A stretch of 49,979 bases of DNA from Desulfobacteraceae bacterium. Its GTDB lineage: Bacteria > Desulfobacterota > Desulfobacteria > Desulfobacterales > Desulfosalsimonadaceae. The first letter of the stretch is position 1. Every line of letters starts with the position of its first letter. Made by a program: the position numbers and the translations under genes. The notes under the pieces are model-generated. The model searched no databases and had not been told where the DNA came from. It worked only from the letters and a program-made list of their open reading frames with translations. The stretch covers positions 1-49,979 of the forward strand of contig JAABUA010000018.1 in assembly GCA_011389515.1 (NCBI GenBank). Reading direction: 5' to 3'. Of the stretch, positions 36,561-45,226 are shown one piece after another.

Positions 36561-37865
36561 ATGTGCGATACCTTTGTGATCCGGCGAAACGACAAAATGC
36601 TTTTCGGTAAAAACAGCGACCGCGAGCCGGGCGAGGCACAGCTGGTGGTACGCATTCCTCCGGTTTCAGGTGATCTGCAAAAAAAACTGGAGGCCACCTA
36701 CATCACCATCGACCAGACGCAAAGCCGGCACGGTGTTCTGCTCAGCAAACCGTCCTGGATCTGGGGGGCGGAGATGGGGGCCAATGAGCGGGGCGTGGTG
36801 ATCGGCAATGAAGCGGTCTTTACACGGGTGATGGAAAAAACAGACGGCCTGATCGGCATGGATCTGGTCCGGCTGGGCCTGGAACGGGGCGATGACGCCG
36901 AACACGCCCTGCATGTCATTACCGGACTGCTCCAAGCACACGGCCAGGGAGGCATATGCGGCTTCAGGGACAAACGTTTCCGGTATGACAACAGCTTTAT
37001 CATCGCCGACCCCGAAAACGCATGGGTGCTGGAAACCGCCGGCCGGCACTGGGCGGCAAAAAAGGTGGCGGATTTTGCAGCCATCTCCAACTGCCTCACC
37101 ATCGGTACCGACTATGACATGACATCGGCCGGCATCGAGGATTTTGCAAAAAACAAAGGCTATTTTAAAGGCAAGGGCCCGCTGGACTTTCAGGCGACCT
37201 TCGAGGCGCCCCTGATGCCTTTTTTCGCCCGGTCCCGAAAACGAATCAAAACCACTGAGTGCACCATCCGGGTTATCCCGGAAACAGGCATGAAAGCAGC
37301 GCTTGCCGGAGCAATAGAAGTTTTACGAACCCACCAGTCACCGGCAGGCGTTCCGGCATCCGGTACAAATGCCGACATCTGCATGCATGCGGCAGGTCTT
37401 GTGCGTCGCAGCCAGACATGCGGGGCAATGGTTTCCCTTTTAAAAAAGGACCGCTCCATCCACCTGCTTACCGGCACCTCCGCCCCGTGCCTTTCGGTAT
37501 TCAAACCGGTGGAAGTCATTGGCAACGGGCCTTTTTATGTGCTTCACCCTGACGGGCAAACAGTGGAAGACTCATTGTGGCGCCGATTTGAACCGGTTCA
37601 TCGGCACGCATTGTTTTCTGCGGAAATCAGAGATAGACTCCGGCAATCGGGAAAACGAACGGAAAGCAAACTGCTCTCCGGCCTGGAGGCCGGTAGTGAT
37701 AATTCCGGCGGGCAAAGCCGACTTTACACGGCCGAAGAAGAGATCCGCGGTTGGACGGAAAAACAGATCGAAACCTTTTCCAGAAGATCCTTTCAATACC
37801 CCTTCTCCCCTTACGGATGGTTCTGGAAACGGATGAACCGCATGGACGGTTTCGATCCCGTTTGA
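36561..37865 (+). CDS. secernin-like C69 family Ntn hydrolase
   Basis: 434 aa from the ATG at 36561 (GGGGTGG upstream), which makes Cys2 the expected nucleophile after methionine removal: MCDTFVIRRNDKMLFGKNSDREPGE (in parts). The CDTFV and FGKNSDR pair is the mark of secernin-type C69 peptidases, and the mid-region (NDERGVVIGNEAV, RYDNSFIIADPENAWVLET) fits. Members are dipeptidases or acyl-amide hydrolases of the Ntn superfamily. No signal peptide is present. It follows the DUF6206-like gene by 16 bp, so a role in cutting or transferring an amide in the same pathway is likely. Confidence 0.9.
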   Translation: MCDTFVIRRNDKMLFGKNSDREPGEAQLVVRIPPVSGDLQKKLEATYITIDQTQSRHGVLLSKPSWIWGAEMGANERGVVIGNEAVFTRVMEKTDGLIGMDLVRLGLERGDDAEHALHVITGLLQAHGQGGICGFRDKRFRYDNSFIIADPENAWVLETAGRHWAAKKVADFAAISNCLTIGTDYDMTSAGIEDFAKNKGYFKGKGPLDFQATFEAPLMPFFARSRKRIKTTECTIRVIPETGMKAALAGAIEVLRTHQSPAGVPASGTNADICMHAAGLVRRSQTCGAMVSLLKKDRSIHLLTGTSAPCLSVFKPVEVIGNGPFYVLHPDGQTVEDSLWRRFEPVHRHALFSAEIRDRLRQSGKRTESKLLSGLEAGSDNSGGQSRLYTAEEEIRGWTEKQIETFSRRSFQYPFSPYGWFWKRMNRMDGFDPV

Positions 37866-38056
37866 AATGCTTATGAAGGAGGAGGCAGGGCCGGTTTGGA
37901 AATCAATTGACCCGGACGGACAAACAGACTAATATTTTTTATGACAATTCCGCATTTTTAGCAGCGGCGCTTTATACTTCGCTGCTTGTCGATTTGAGCC
38001 CGGATTCACCCGGGGGATCATTCCACAAACACGTGCGCACGCAAAAGGAGGCAGGT

Positions 38057-39724
38057 ATGACAAGCAAGCCGATCATGGGTTTCCCGTCAACATCCCAGAA
38101 TGACTACCAGCTCAATATCACCAATATCATCCGCCATGCGGCAAGAAGCTTCGGCAGACAGGAAGTGGTTTCCGTTCACCTGGATGGGTCGAGAAAGCGT
38201 TTTACATACAACGAAACGTACGAACGGGTCAGAAGACTGGCGAATGCCCTTTCGGATATGGGCGTAAAACCGGGAGACCGCGTCGGCGTGCTGGGATGGA
38301 ACTGCCACCGTCACCTGGAAGCCTACTACGGAATTCCCGGACTCGGTGCGGTTCTCCTTCTGCTCAACATAAGGCTGTCCCCGCATGATCTGTCTTACGT
38401 GATCAATCACGCGGAAACAAAATACATCATCGTTGATGAAACCCTTTTACCCATCGCGGAAAATATCGTTGACCAGTGCCCCCAGGTAAAGGGGTTCATC
38501 GTCATGACGGATAAAAACCTCTCCGATATTACGACCCGGCTCGATCCATTATACAGCTACGAGGAATTGCTTCAAAAAGCGGCGCCTGAAATCAAGTGGC
38601 CCGTAATCGACGAAAAATCCGCCTACGGCGCATGCTATACGACCGGTACCACCGGCAGGCCAAAGGGTGTTTACTACTCCCACAGGGATGTTTATCTTCA
38701 CGCAATGACAATCGCAGCCAATGCGGAAATGACTTGCCGGGACTGCTTTTACCAATTGGTTCCTATGTTTCACGCACTCGGTTGGGGGCTTCCCCACGCC
38801 GCCTTTTTTGTCGGGGCGAAATATGTGCTCCCCGGCATGTACAACATCGCGGACCTGGGAACCCTTGCCGAACCGATCGTCAGTGAGGGGGTTACCGCCA
38901 CGGCCGGCGCACCCGCTCTTTTCATGCCCATGCTCGAATACATCCGCAAACTCGATAAAAAACCGGATCTTTCCGGCGCACGATTCCTTTCCGGCGCGTC
39001 CGAGCCGTCCCTGACGCTCATGAAGGGCTTTCACGAACTCACCGGCGCGGAAATTTTTCATGCATACGGCGCAACGGAAACCACACCGCTTGTCACCATC
39101 AACCGGCTGAAACCCTGGCTGGAAAAATCGCTGACCGAAGAAGAAAAGTGGGACCTGAAACGCAAGCAGGGGTACCCGGTGGTAGGCCTGGACGTAAAGA
39201 TCGTTGACCCCTTAGGGAAGGAAGTGCCCCATGACGGTAAATCCGTCGGCGAGATCCTGATTCGCGGACCTTGGATCACGGCAAGCTACTACAATGCGCC
39301 CGGATCCGAAGAGGCCTTTACCGAAGACGGCTACTGGAAGAGCGGGGATGCCGGAACCATTGACGAGGAAGCGTACGTCAAGATAACGGACCGGGTCAAG
39401 GACGTGATCAAAAGCGGCGGGGAATGGATTTCCTCCGTGGATATGGAAAACGAAACCATGGGGCATCCGGACGTTCTGGAAGCAACCGTCACCGGAGTGT
39501 TTCATCCGAAGTGGGAAGAGCGCCCACTGGTGCTGGTCGTCCCCCGGGAGGAGGCAAAAGACCGGCTTCGCAAAGAAGACATTATTGAGCACCTCTCGCA
39601 CAAGTTTGCCAAATGGCAGCTTCCGGACGAAGTCATTTTCGTGGATGCCATTCCCAAGACCAGCGTTGGAAAATTCGACAAGAAAACCGTGCGGGAACAA
39701 TACAAAGACATCTACAAAAAGTAA
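38057..39724 (+). CDS. fatty acyl-CoA ligase (AMP-forming)
   Basis: 555 aa from the ATG at 38057, five bases after AAGGAGG; a frame reaching 37907 runs through unlikely sequence. P-loop YTTGTTGRPKGV, HAYGATETTP, TGD-like KSGDAGTID, the hinge KDVIKSGGEWISS and the catalytic lysine in PKTSVGKFDKK are all present. The pattern (ETTPL, HAALGWG-type loop, WEERPLVLVV) matches medium/long-chain ligases such as AlkK/FadD. A 191-bp gap with no recognisable signal separates it from the secernin-like gene. It is followed by nrfA after 46 bp. Confidence 0.93.
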   Translation: MTSKPIMGFPSTSQNDYQLNITNIIRHAARSFGRQEVVSVHLDGSRKRFTYNETYERVRRLANALSDMGVKPGDRVGVLGWNCHRHLEAYYGIPGLGAVLLLLNIRLSPHDLSYVINHAETKYIIVDETLLPIAENIVDQCPQVKGFIVMTDKNLSDITTRLDPLYSYEELLQKAAPEIKWPVIDEKSAYGACYTTGTTGRPKGVYYSHRDVYLHAMTIAANAEMTCRDCFYQLVPMFHALGWGLPHAAFFVGAKYVLPGMYNIADLGTLAEPIVSEGVTATAGAPALFMPMLEYIRKLDKKPDLSGARFLSGASEPSLTLMKGFHELTGAEIFHAYGATETTPLVTINRLKPWLEKSLTEEEKWDLKRKQGYPVVGLDVKIVDPLGKEVPHDGKSVGEILIRGPWITASYYNAPGSEEAFTEDGYWKSGDAGTIDEEAYVKITDRVKDVIKSGGEWISSVDMENETMGHPDVLEATVTGVFHPKWEERPLVLVVPREEAKDRLRKEDIIEHLSHKFAKWQLPDEVIFVDAIPKTSVGKFDKKTVREQYKDIYKK

Positions 39725-39770
39725 CCGATGATAAAAACATCAGAATGACGCTTCTTACGGGAGGTATGCT

Positions 39771-41108
39771 TTGAAAAAAGTGATTTTATTTTCAGTTGTC
39801 GTGTGCATGACACTTTTTTTGATTTTTTCGTGCGGAGGGGATACAGGCAAGGAAACCGCCGTACCGGAGCCTGCAACTGAAAAGAAAGAGGAAATCGCAG
39901 AAACAAAAGCAGCAAAAGGCTTCCCCGGCTTTGAAACCCTGGCGGAAGCCGCCGATTCGGAAGCCTGGGCAGAATATTTTCCCAACGAATTTGAATACTG
40001 GGAAGCCACCGAGGAAATGAGAATGACCACCTATGGCGGCGGTGGCAGGCGGGAAGCAGAAGGCATGGAAATTGAAAAAATGGACTACCTGGAGATGTAT
40101 CCATTTCTCAAAATCAATTATGCCGGTTTTCCCTTTTCAAAGGGATATTACCGTTCCAGGGGGCATATATACGCACTGACGGATGTCATCGATACCGAGC
40201 GGCTGCCCGACTGGGATCTGCGGCCGGCCTCATGCATGTCTTGCAAAAGCACGGATGTCGTGGTTCTCGTGGACAAGCACGGAGATGATTTTTACGGCAA
40301 ACCCTTTGCCGAGGTGGTGGGAAAAAACACCGTGGGCTGCCTTGACTGCCACGACCACCGGGACGGTTCGGTAAAAGTGCAGCGGGACTGGCTGTTCGAG
40401 GCTTTGGCCCATGATTCCTTTAAAAACATCACGCCCGAAGGGCGGGATGATCTCACCTGCGCCCAGTGTCATGTCAACTATTATTTCCACAAAGACACCA
40501 AAAAACCGGTTATGCCTTGGAGCATCGGCCTTTCCGTGGAGAGCCAGTTCGAAGACTACAACATGGCCCGCCGTTCCGACGAGTGGGAGCATGAAATCAC
40601 CGGTGCCCTGGTCGCCAAAATCCAGCACCCGGAATATGAATTGTTCCATGAAGGAAAAAACATCAATATCCATTCCCGGCTGGGACTTGGATGCACGGAC
40701 TGCCACATGCCGGAAAAAACCGGCGAGGACGGCAACACATACAATTCTCACACCTGGACAAGCCCCCTGCTTCATGTGGAGGAATCCTGCCTGCGATGCC
40801 ACGGCAACTGGGGAAAAGAGGAAACCATAAGGAAGGCCGAATCGGTCCAGGGGAAAGTATACGAAAAACAAAACCGAATCGGCGCCCAACTTTCCGATTT
40901 CATTGTCGCACTGGGGAAAAAGAAGGAAGCCGGCGCCCTTTCAGAACAGGAACTGGAAAAAGCCCGGGCGATTCACCGGGAAGCCCAGTTCTACTGGGAT
41001 TTTATCTGGGTGGAAAACTCCAACGGCTTTCATAACTGGCAGGAAGCCCACAGGGTTCTGGACAATGCGGAGGCGTTGATTCAGGAAGGCATGGAAATGG
41101 TAAAATAG
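39771..41108 (+). CDS. nrfA: pentaheme cytochrome c nitrite reductase, lipoprotein type
   Basis: 445 aa with a TTG start at 39771, six bases after GGGAGG. A lipobox (FSC, C21) ends the signal peptide, so it is probably anchored in a membrane facing the periplasm. Five hemes: CMSCK (155-159, the active-site Lys-ligated heme), CLDCH (190), CAQCH (230), CTDCH (308) and CLRCH (340). The catalytic Arg (R130), Tyr (Y237) and His (H286) are in place. It reduces nitrite, and often hydroxylamine or sulfite, to ammonia with six electrons. No nrfH electron donor is near; the lipid anchor may replace the usual NrfH contact. Confidence 0.95.
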   Translation: MKKVILFSVVVCMTLFLIFSCGGDTGKETAVPEPATEKKEEIAETKAAKGFPGFETLAEAADSEAWAEYFPNEFEYWEATEEMRMTTYGGGGRREAEGMEIEKMDYLEMYPFLKINYAGFPFSKGYYRSRGHIYALTDVIDTERLPDWDLRPASCMSCKSTDVVVLVDKHGDDFYGKPFAEVVGKNTVGCLDCHDHRDGSVKVQRDWLFEALAHDSFKNITPEGRDDLTCAQCHVNYYFHKDTKKPVMPWSIGLSVESQFEDYNMARRSDEWEHEITGALVAKIQHPEYELFHEGKNINIHSRLGLGCTDCHMPEKTGEDGNTYNSHTWTSPLLHVEESCLRCHGNWGKEETIRKAESVQGKVYEKQNRIGAQLSDFIVALGKKKEAGALSEQELEKARAIHREAQFYWDFIWVENSNGFHNWQEAHRVLDNAEALIQEGMEMVK

Positions 41109-41151
41109 TGCGGGAATCTTGCGGCGGCCAACCGCAGGCTTACAACCGTTA

Positions 41152-42342
41152 TCAAAACAGCTCGTATTTCACCAGGCGACCGTCAAGGCCGCCTGACTTG
41201 AGCGGCTTTTTCCATGCAGGCTTCAGCCCGATTTTACCGATATACGCGGGGTCGCCCAGATAGATATACGCGGTCGACCCCGTGCATTTCTGTTTTAAAA
41301 AATCTCCCAACTCCTTGTAAAAAGATGGCATGTCCATGTCTTTGCCCATGCGGATGCCGTAGGGTGGATTGGTTACGATAACTTTGTTTTTCAGGTCGGG
41401 CAAATCCCTGAAATCAGATTTGATGATCTCCACCCGGCTTCCATAATGAAGCCCCATAAGGTTCGTCCGGGAGGCCTTTACCGCACCGTCAGCAATATCG
41501 CTTCCACTGATCATGCCTTGGGGGATTTCCCGGATTTTTCCGTCCTCATTTTCCTTGACCTGTTCCCATATCCCGGGGTCGAAATCCGGGAGATTTTCAA
41601 ACCCGAACCGATCCCGTAACACTCCGGCAGGAATGCGGCAATAGTGCATCAGGGCTTCGCAAAGCAGGGTTCCCGATCCGCACATGGGGTCGACCAGGGG
41701 CACCTTGCCGTTCCAACCGGTCATACGGATGATGCCTGCGGCGACGGTTTCCTGAATGGGTGCGGACACCGACTCTTCCCGGTATCCCCTGCGATGAAGG
41801 GCGCCGCCGGATATATCCATGCTGATCGTGGCGATGTTTCTGCCGATATGCAGGTTGATATCGATATCCGGATCAATGGGGGCGACTTTCGGACGTTTGC
41901 CCGCATGCTCCAGAAAGTAATCGACGATGCCGTCTTTTATCCGCAGGGCGGCAAACTTGGAATGGGTAATCCGGCTGTCGACGACATTCGCAAACACGGC
42001 GAAAGTCTTGTCCTCGTCGAAAAAATCATCCCACTGAAACTGCCTGGCATGCTTGTAGAGCGTGTCCGTATTGAAGCAGTCAAAGGAAACCAGCGGGGCC
42101 AGAACCCTGGAGATCAGCCGTGACGTGTAGTTGATCCTGTAAAGTCCGTCCTTGGATACGGTAAAGTATATTCCCCTGAAAGAGGGGGATATGTCGGCCG
42201 CACCGAGATATTTGAGCTCCTGGATGGCTGCATCCTTGAGGCTGTCTGAAACCTGGGCAAAGAACCGGTATTTTTTCTGGTAAAGATATTTCAACGGAAA
42301 AGACGGTTTCGCCCTGTCCGCTTTTTTGCGTAAGATCGTCAC
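41152..42342 (-). CDS. THUMP-domain RNA guanine methyltransferase (RlmL-like)
   Basis: 396 aa with a GTG start at 42342; no good ribosome site is seen. THUMP RNA-binding domain at about 60-170, then a Rossmann methyltransferase with DPMCGSGTLLCEA (SAM loop) and the catalytic VTNPPYG near 325. It matches the N-terminal half of RlmL/RlmKL, which makes m2G2445 in 23S rRNA, without the C-terminal RlmK part. Convergent with nrfA. Confidence 0.9.
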   Translation of the reverse strand: MTILRKKADRAKPSFPLKYLYQKKYRFFAQVSDSLKDAAIQELKYLGAADISPSFRGIYFTVSKDGLYRINYTSRLISRVLAPLVSFDCFNTDTLYKHARQFQWDDFFDEDKTFAVFANVVDSRITHSKFAALRIKDGIVDYFLEHAGKRPKVAPIDPDIDINLHIGRNIATISMDISGGALHRRGYREESVSAPIQETVAAGIIRMTGWNGKVPLVDPMCGSGTLLCEALMHYCRIPAGVLRDRFGFENLPDFDPGIWEQVKENEDGKIREIPQGMISGSDIADGAVKASRTNLMGLHYGSRVEIIKSDFRDLPDLKNKVIVTNPPYGIRMGKDMDMPSFYKELGDFLKQKCTGSTAYIYLGDPAYIGKIGLKPAWKKPLKSGGLDGRLVKYELF

Positions 42343-42434
42343 GGGAGTATGTAAACCAATGTAAGGATGATATTAGAAACCGCTGTGCATTCTTTGAGAA
42401 AACACTTCTTAACAGATAGCGGAGAAAATGTGTA

Positions 42435-42686
42435 TTAAAAAGAATATCGAAGCCCGGTTCCGACAAAATTGGACCCGCCTTCAACGCCCCCAAACAACCC
42501 GAATACACCGGATCGATGATGAACGCGGATGAAACTGCTCCAGGGCAGGCGCGGCAGCACGAACTCCACTTCCGCCATCAGGTAGTTGATGAGCTGCTTG
42601 GAGTCGCCGGCATTGCCCGCAACTGGAAAGCAGGCAGATACCGCCGCAGCAACGCACAAAAAAACCAAAAACCGTTTACAGCGCAT
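42435..42686 (-). CDS. short outer-membrane-protein-like remnant
   Basis: 83 aa. A signal peptide (about 1-25) is followed by IRVHHRSGVFGLFGGVEGGSN and a terminal GLRYSF. The final strand with a C-terminal aromatic residue is the outer-membrane barrel sorting signal. The HHRSG block resembles the C-terminus of longer beta-barrel proteins of the lipid A deacylase/PagL-like type, which are 150-250 aa. It therefore looks like a shortened gene that lost its middle, or a very small barrel subunit. It may still be expressed. Confidence 0.55.
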   Translation of the reverse strand: MRCKRFLVFLCVAAAVSACFPVAGNAGDSKQLINYLMAEVEFVLPRLPWSSFIRVHHRSGVFGLFGGVEGGSNFVGTGLRYSF

Positions 42687-42748
42687 GGTGTGAAATCAAA
42701 GGTAATAAAAACCGGCCGGCAGTATGGCAGTCATTGTGAAAAGCATCA

Positions 42749-45139
42749 TTATTGCCGGTCGTCTAAAGCCGACCGGACCTTCCTGGCCATTTCCTGCAGA
42801 TGGTAGGGTTTTCCGATAAAAGAGGCAGCGCCGGAGGACAGCGCCTGCTTTGCATGGTAATCGGTGGCATAGCCGCTCGCAATGAGAATTCTGGCCTCCG
42901 GGTTCACATCAAGGAGCTTCTCCATGCATTTGTATCCCCCCATGCCCGGCATGTTCAAATCCAGAATAACAAGATCAATTTCCGACATGTTATTTCGGAA
43001 AATATCTAACGCACACTCGCCGTTTTCCGCGCAAAGCACCTGGTATCCATAATACTCCAGCATCTCCCTGGCCATTTCACGGACCGTCGATTCATCGTCT
43101 ATAACCAGTATGCTTTCTTTTCCGCCCATGGGGGCAGCCACCGGTTTTCTGTCCTCTTTTTCAACGCTCTCTTCGGTTCTTGCAGCGGCGGGGATATAAA
43201 TCTTGAAAACGGCTCCCTGCCCGATTTCGCTGTAGCAATGAATGAGTCCGCCATGCTCCTTGACAATGCCATATACCGAGGCAAGGCCCAGTCCCGTACC
43301 CTTTCCGACCGCTTTTGTGGTATAAAAGGGGTCAAAAATATGGCAAACCGTATCCGGATTCATGCCGCATCCGGTATCAGACACCGTAAGAAGCGCATAA
43401 TTGCCCGGCACAAGTTCAAAGTGATTACTGCAATAGCTTTCATCCAGAACGACATTCCGGGTTTCAATGGTCAGCCGCCCGCCGTCGGGCATTGCATCCG
43501 CGGCATTGGAGGCAAGGTTTAAGAGAATCTGTTCCATGTACATCGGGTCCGCATTGACAAACCACAGATGCTGCTCCAGGTCCAGCTGGATTTCAATCAT
43601 TTTCGGCAGGGTTGGTTCAAGCAGTTTTTTGACGGAGACAATTTCCCGGTTCAGGTCAATACGCCGTCGTTCTCCGGCCACGTTCCGGCTGAATGTCAGC
43701 AACTGCTGAATCAGGGAGGAAGCCCTTTCACCGGCCTTCTCCAGCTGTATCAGCTTGTCGTGATCCGGATCATCCTTGTCTCTGTTCAGCAAAAGCAGCT
43801 GCGTATATCCGTTGATGGCCTGCAAAATATTATTGAAATCATGGGCGACCCCGCCGGCAAGCGTACCAACCGCTTCCATTTTGTGGGCATGCATCAACTG
43901 GGCTTCCAGCTTTTCCTTCTCCGCCTCCGCCTTTTTCCTGTCGGTGATATCCCGCATGATGCCCCGAAAACCGGCGGGATTCCTTGAATGATTCCTGATC
44001 AGCGATGCGGAAATCTCGACATGCCTGCTTTCCCCGTCCGGCCTGTATATTTGAAGATCAAACGCTTTGACCGGCCTGCCTGTTCCATATATTCTGCGGA
44101 ACGTACGGAACAGTCTTTTGGCATCCTCCGGGCTGGTGTACTCCTGATAATTGACGCCCCATATTTCCTCGCATGGGCATGCTGCGATCCTGCAGATGTG
44201 CTCATTGAAAAAAGTGAAGTTTCCATGGAGGTCGACTTCGTAATACCCCTCTTCGATATTATCAAGGATCTCCCGGTACTTTTCCTCGCTCTCCCGCAGC
44301 GCCTCTTCTTTTTCTTTTTGAACGGTAATATCGCAAACGGTGACCATCCCGGCGGGCCTTCCCCGGTACAGGCAGTTCGCACCGGTAAGGGAAATCCACC
44401 GCACGCTGCCGTCCTTGCCCAGTATCTTGAAATCATAGGATGTCGGTTCGACCTTTTCCCCTTCCTGCCATTTAAGGCCCCTGTCTTTTACCATCTGTCG
44501 ATGATCCGGATGCACGATCTTCCAGAACTGCATCCGGTAGAGGTCTTCGGCAGGATAGCCCGATATTTTCTCACCGGCCGGGTTTGTATAGACCCAGTGG
44601 CCGTCCTGGTAAATAAGAATGCCATACGGGCATGCCTCGGCAAGGGACCTGAACTTCTCCTCGCTTTCCTGCAACTGTTCGTATATCTTTTTCTTTTCGT
44701 CGATGTCCCTGCTGATGTTCATATACCCGGTGTGCCGGCCGTTTTCGTCCCGCAAAAGAAAAACCCTGGATTCCGACCAGATGGTGGCGCCGTCCTTTTT
44801 GTACATTTCCAGTTCAATAAGCCGGGACCGGTCATTGCCGGATTCACCTTCTTTTTCAATTTCTTTGCGGGGAAAAAGCCGTTTTGTTTTCTCAAAAGAA
44901 CCGGGGGTAATCATCGAGGACAAGTCCCGGCCCACAAGTTCTTCCGGTTCAAATCCGCGCGTATGCTTTACGGAAGGGCTGATATACGTATAGACAAGAT
45001 TCGTGTCCAGTATGGAAACCACGTCCCGGGTGTTTTCCGAAAGGAGGCGATACTTTTCTTCAATCTCCCGGTGGGCCTTTTCGGCTTCTTTCAGCCGCCT
45101 TTTCAATTCGGTGGTATTGTGTTCGGTTTCAGAAGGCAT
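42749..45139 (-). CDS. hybrid histidine kinase with three PAS domains
   Basis: 796 aa, no membrane segment, so cytoplasmic. A short coiled coil precedes three PAS domains (about 26-140, 155-280 and 285-405; each ends in a GxxRDITxxK-like linker). The HisKA helix has His near 429 in GGVAHDFNNIL, followed by HATPase motifs (NLASNAADAM, DTGCGMN, GTGLGL). A C-terminal receiver domain (from about 675) has the phosphorylated Asp in VILDLNMPG. Such kinases sense redox, light or ligands by PAS and pass phosphate to another protein. No output partner is adjacent. The ribosome site before the ATG is weak. Confidence 0.93.
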   Translation of the reverse strand: MPSETEHNTTELKRRLKEAEKAHREIEEKYRLLSENTRDVVSILDTNLVYTYISPSVKHTRGFEPEELVGRDLSSMITPGSFEKTKRLFPRKEIEKEGESGNDRSRLIELEMYKKDGATIWSESRVFLLRDENGRHTGYMNISRDIDEKKKIYEQLQESEEKFRSLAEACPYGILIYQDGHWVYTNPAGEKISGYPAEDLYRMQFWKIVHPDHRQMVKDRGLKWQEGEKVEPTSYDFKILGKDGSVRWISLTGANCLYRGRPAGMVTVCDITVQKEKEEALRESEEKYREILDNIEEGYYEVDLHGNFTFFNEHICRIAACPCEEIWGVNYQEYTSPEDAKRLFRTFRRIYGTGRPVKAFDLQIYRPDGESRHVEISASLIRNHSRNPAGFRGIMRDITDRKKAEAEKEKLEAQLMHAHKMEAVGTLAGGVAHDFNNILQAINGYTQLLLLNRDKDDPDHDKLIQLEKAGERASSLIQQLLTFSRNVAGERRRIDLNREIVSVKKLLEPTLPKMIEIQLDLEQHLWFVNADPMYMEQILLNLASNAADAMPDGGRLTIETRNVVLDESYCSNHFELVPGNYALLTVSDTGCGMNPDTVCHIFDPFYTTKAVGKGTGLGLASVYGIVKEHGGLIHCYSEIGQGAVFKIYIPAAARTEESVEKEDRKPVAAPMGGKESILVIDDESTVREMAREMLEYYGYQVLCAENGECALDIFRNNMSEIDLVILDLNMPGMGGYKCMEKLLDVNPEARILIASGYATDYHAKQALSSGAASFIGKPYHLQEMARKVRSALDDRQ

Positions 45140-45226
45140 GGTTGGATCTTTATTGATGAATCGTTAAAAAACAACAGCGCGAAGTATTGAAACATACCGC
45201 CATACTGCATGAAAAGGGGAAAAATG

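Noticed and set aside
43988..45190. 400-aa plus-strand frame opposite the histidine kinase
   Set aside because: It is a shadow of the PAS-domain coding strand with no recognisable domain.
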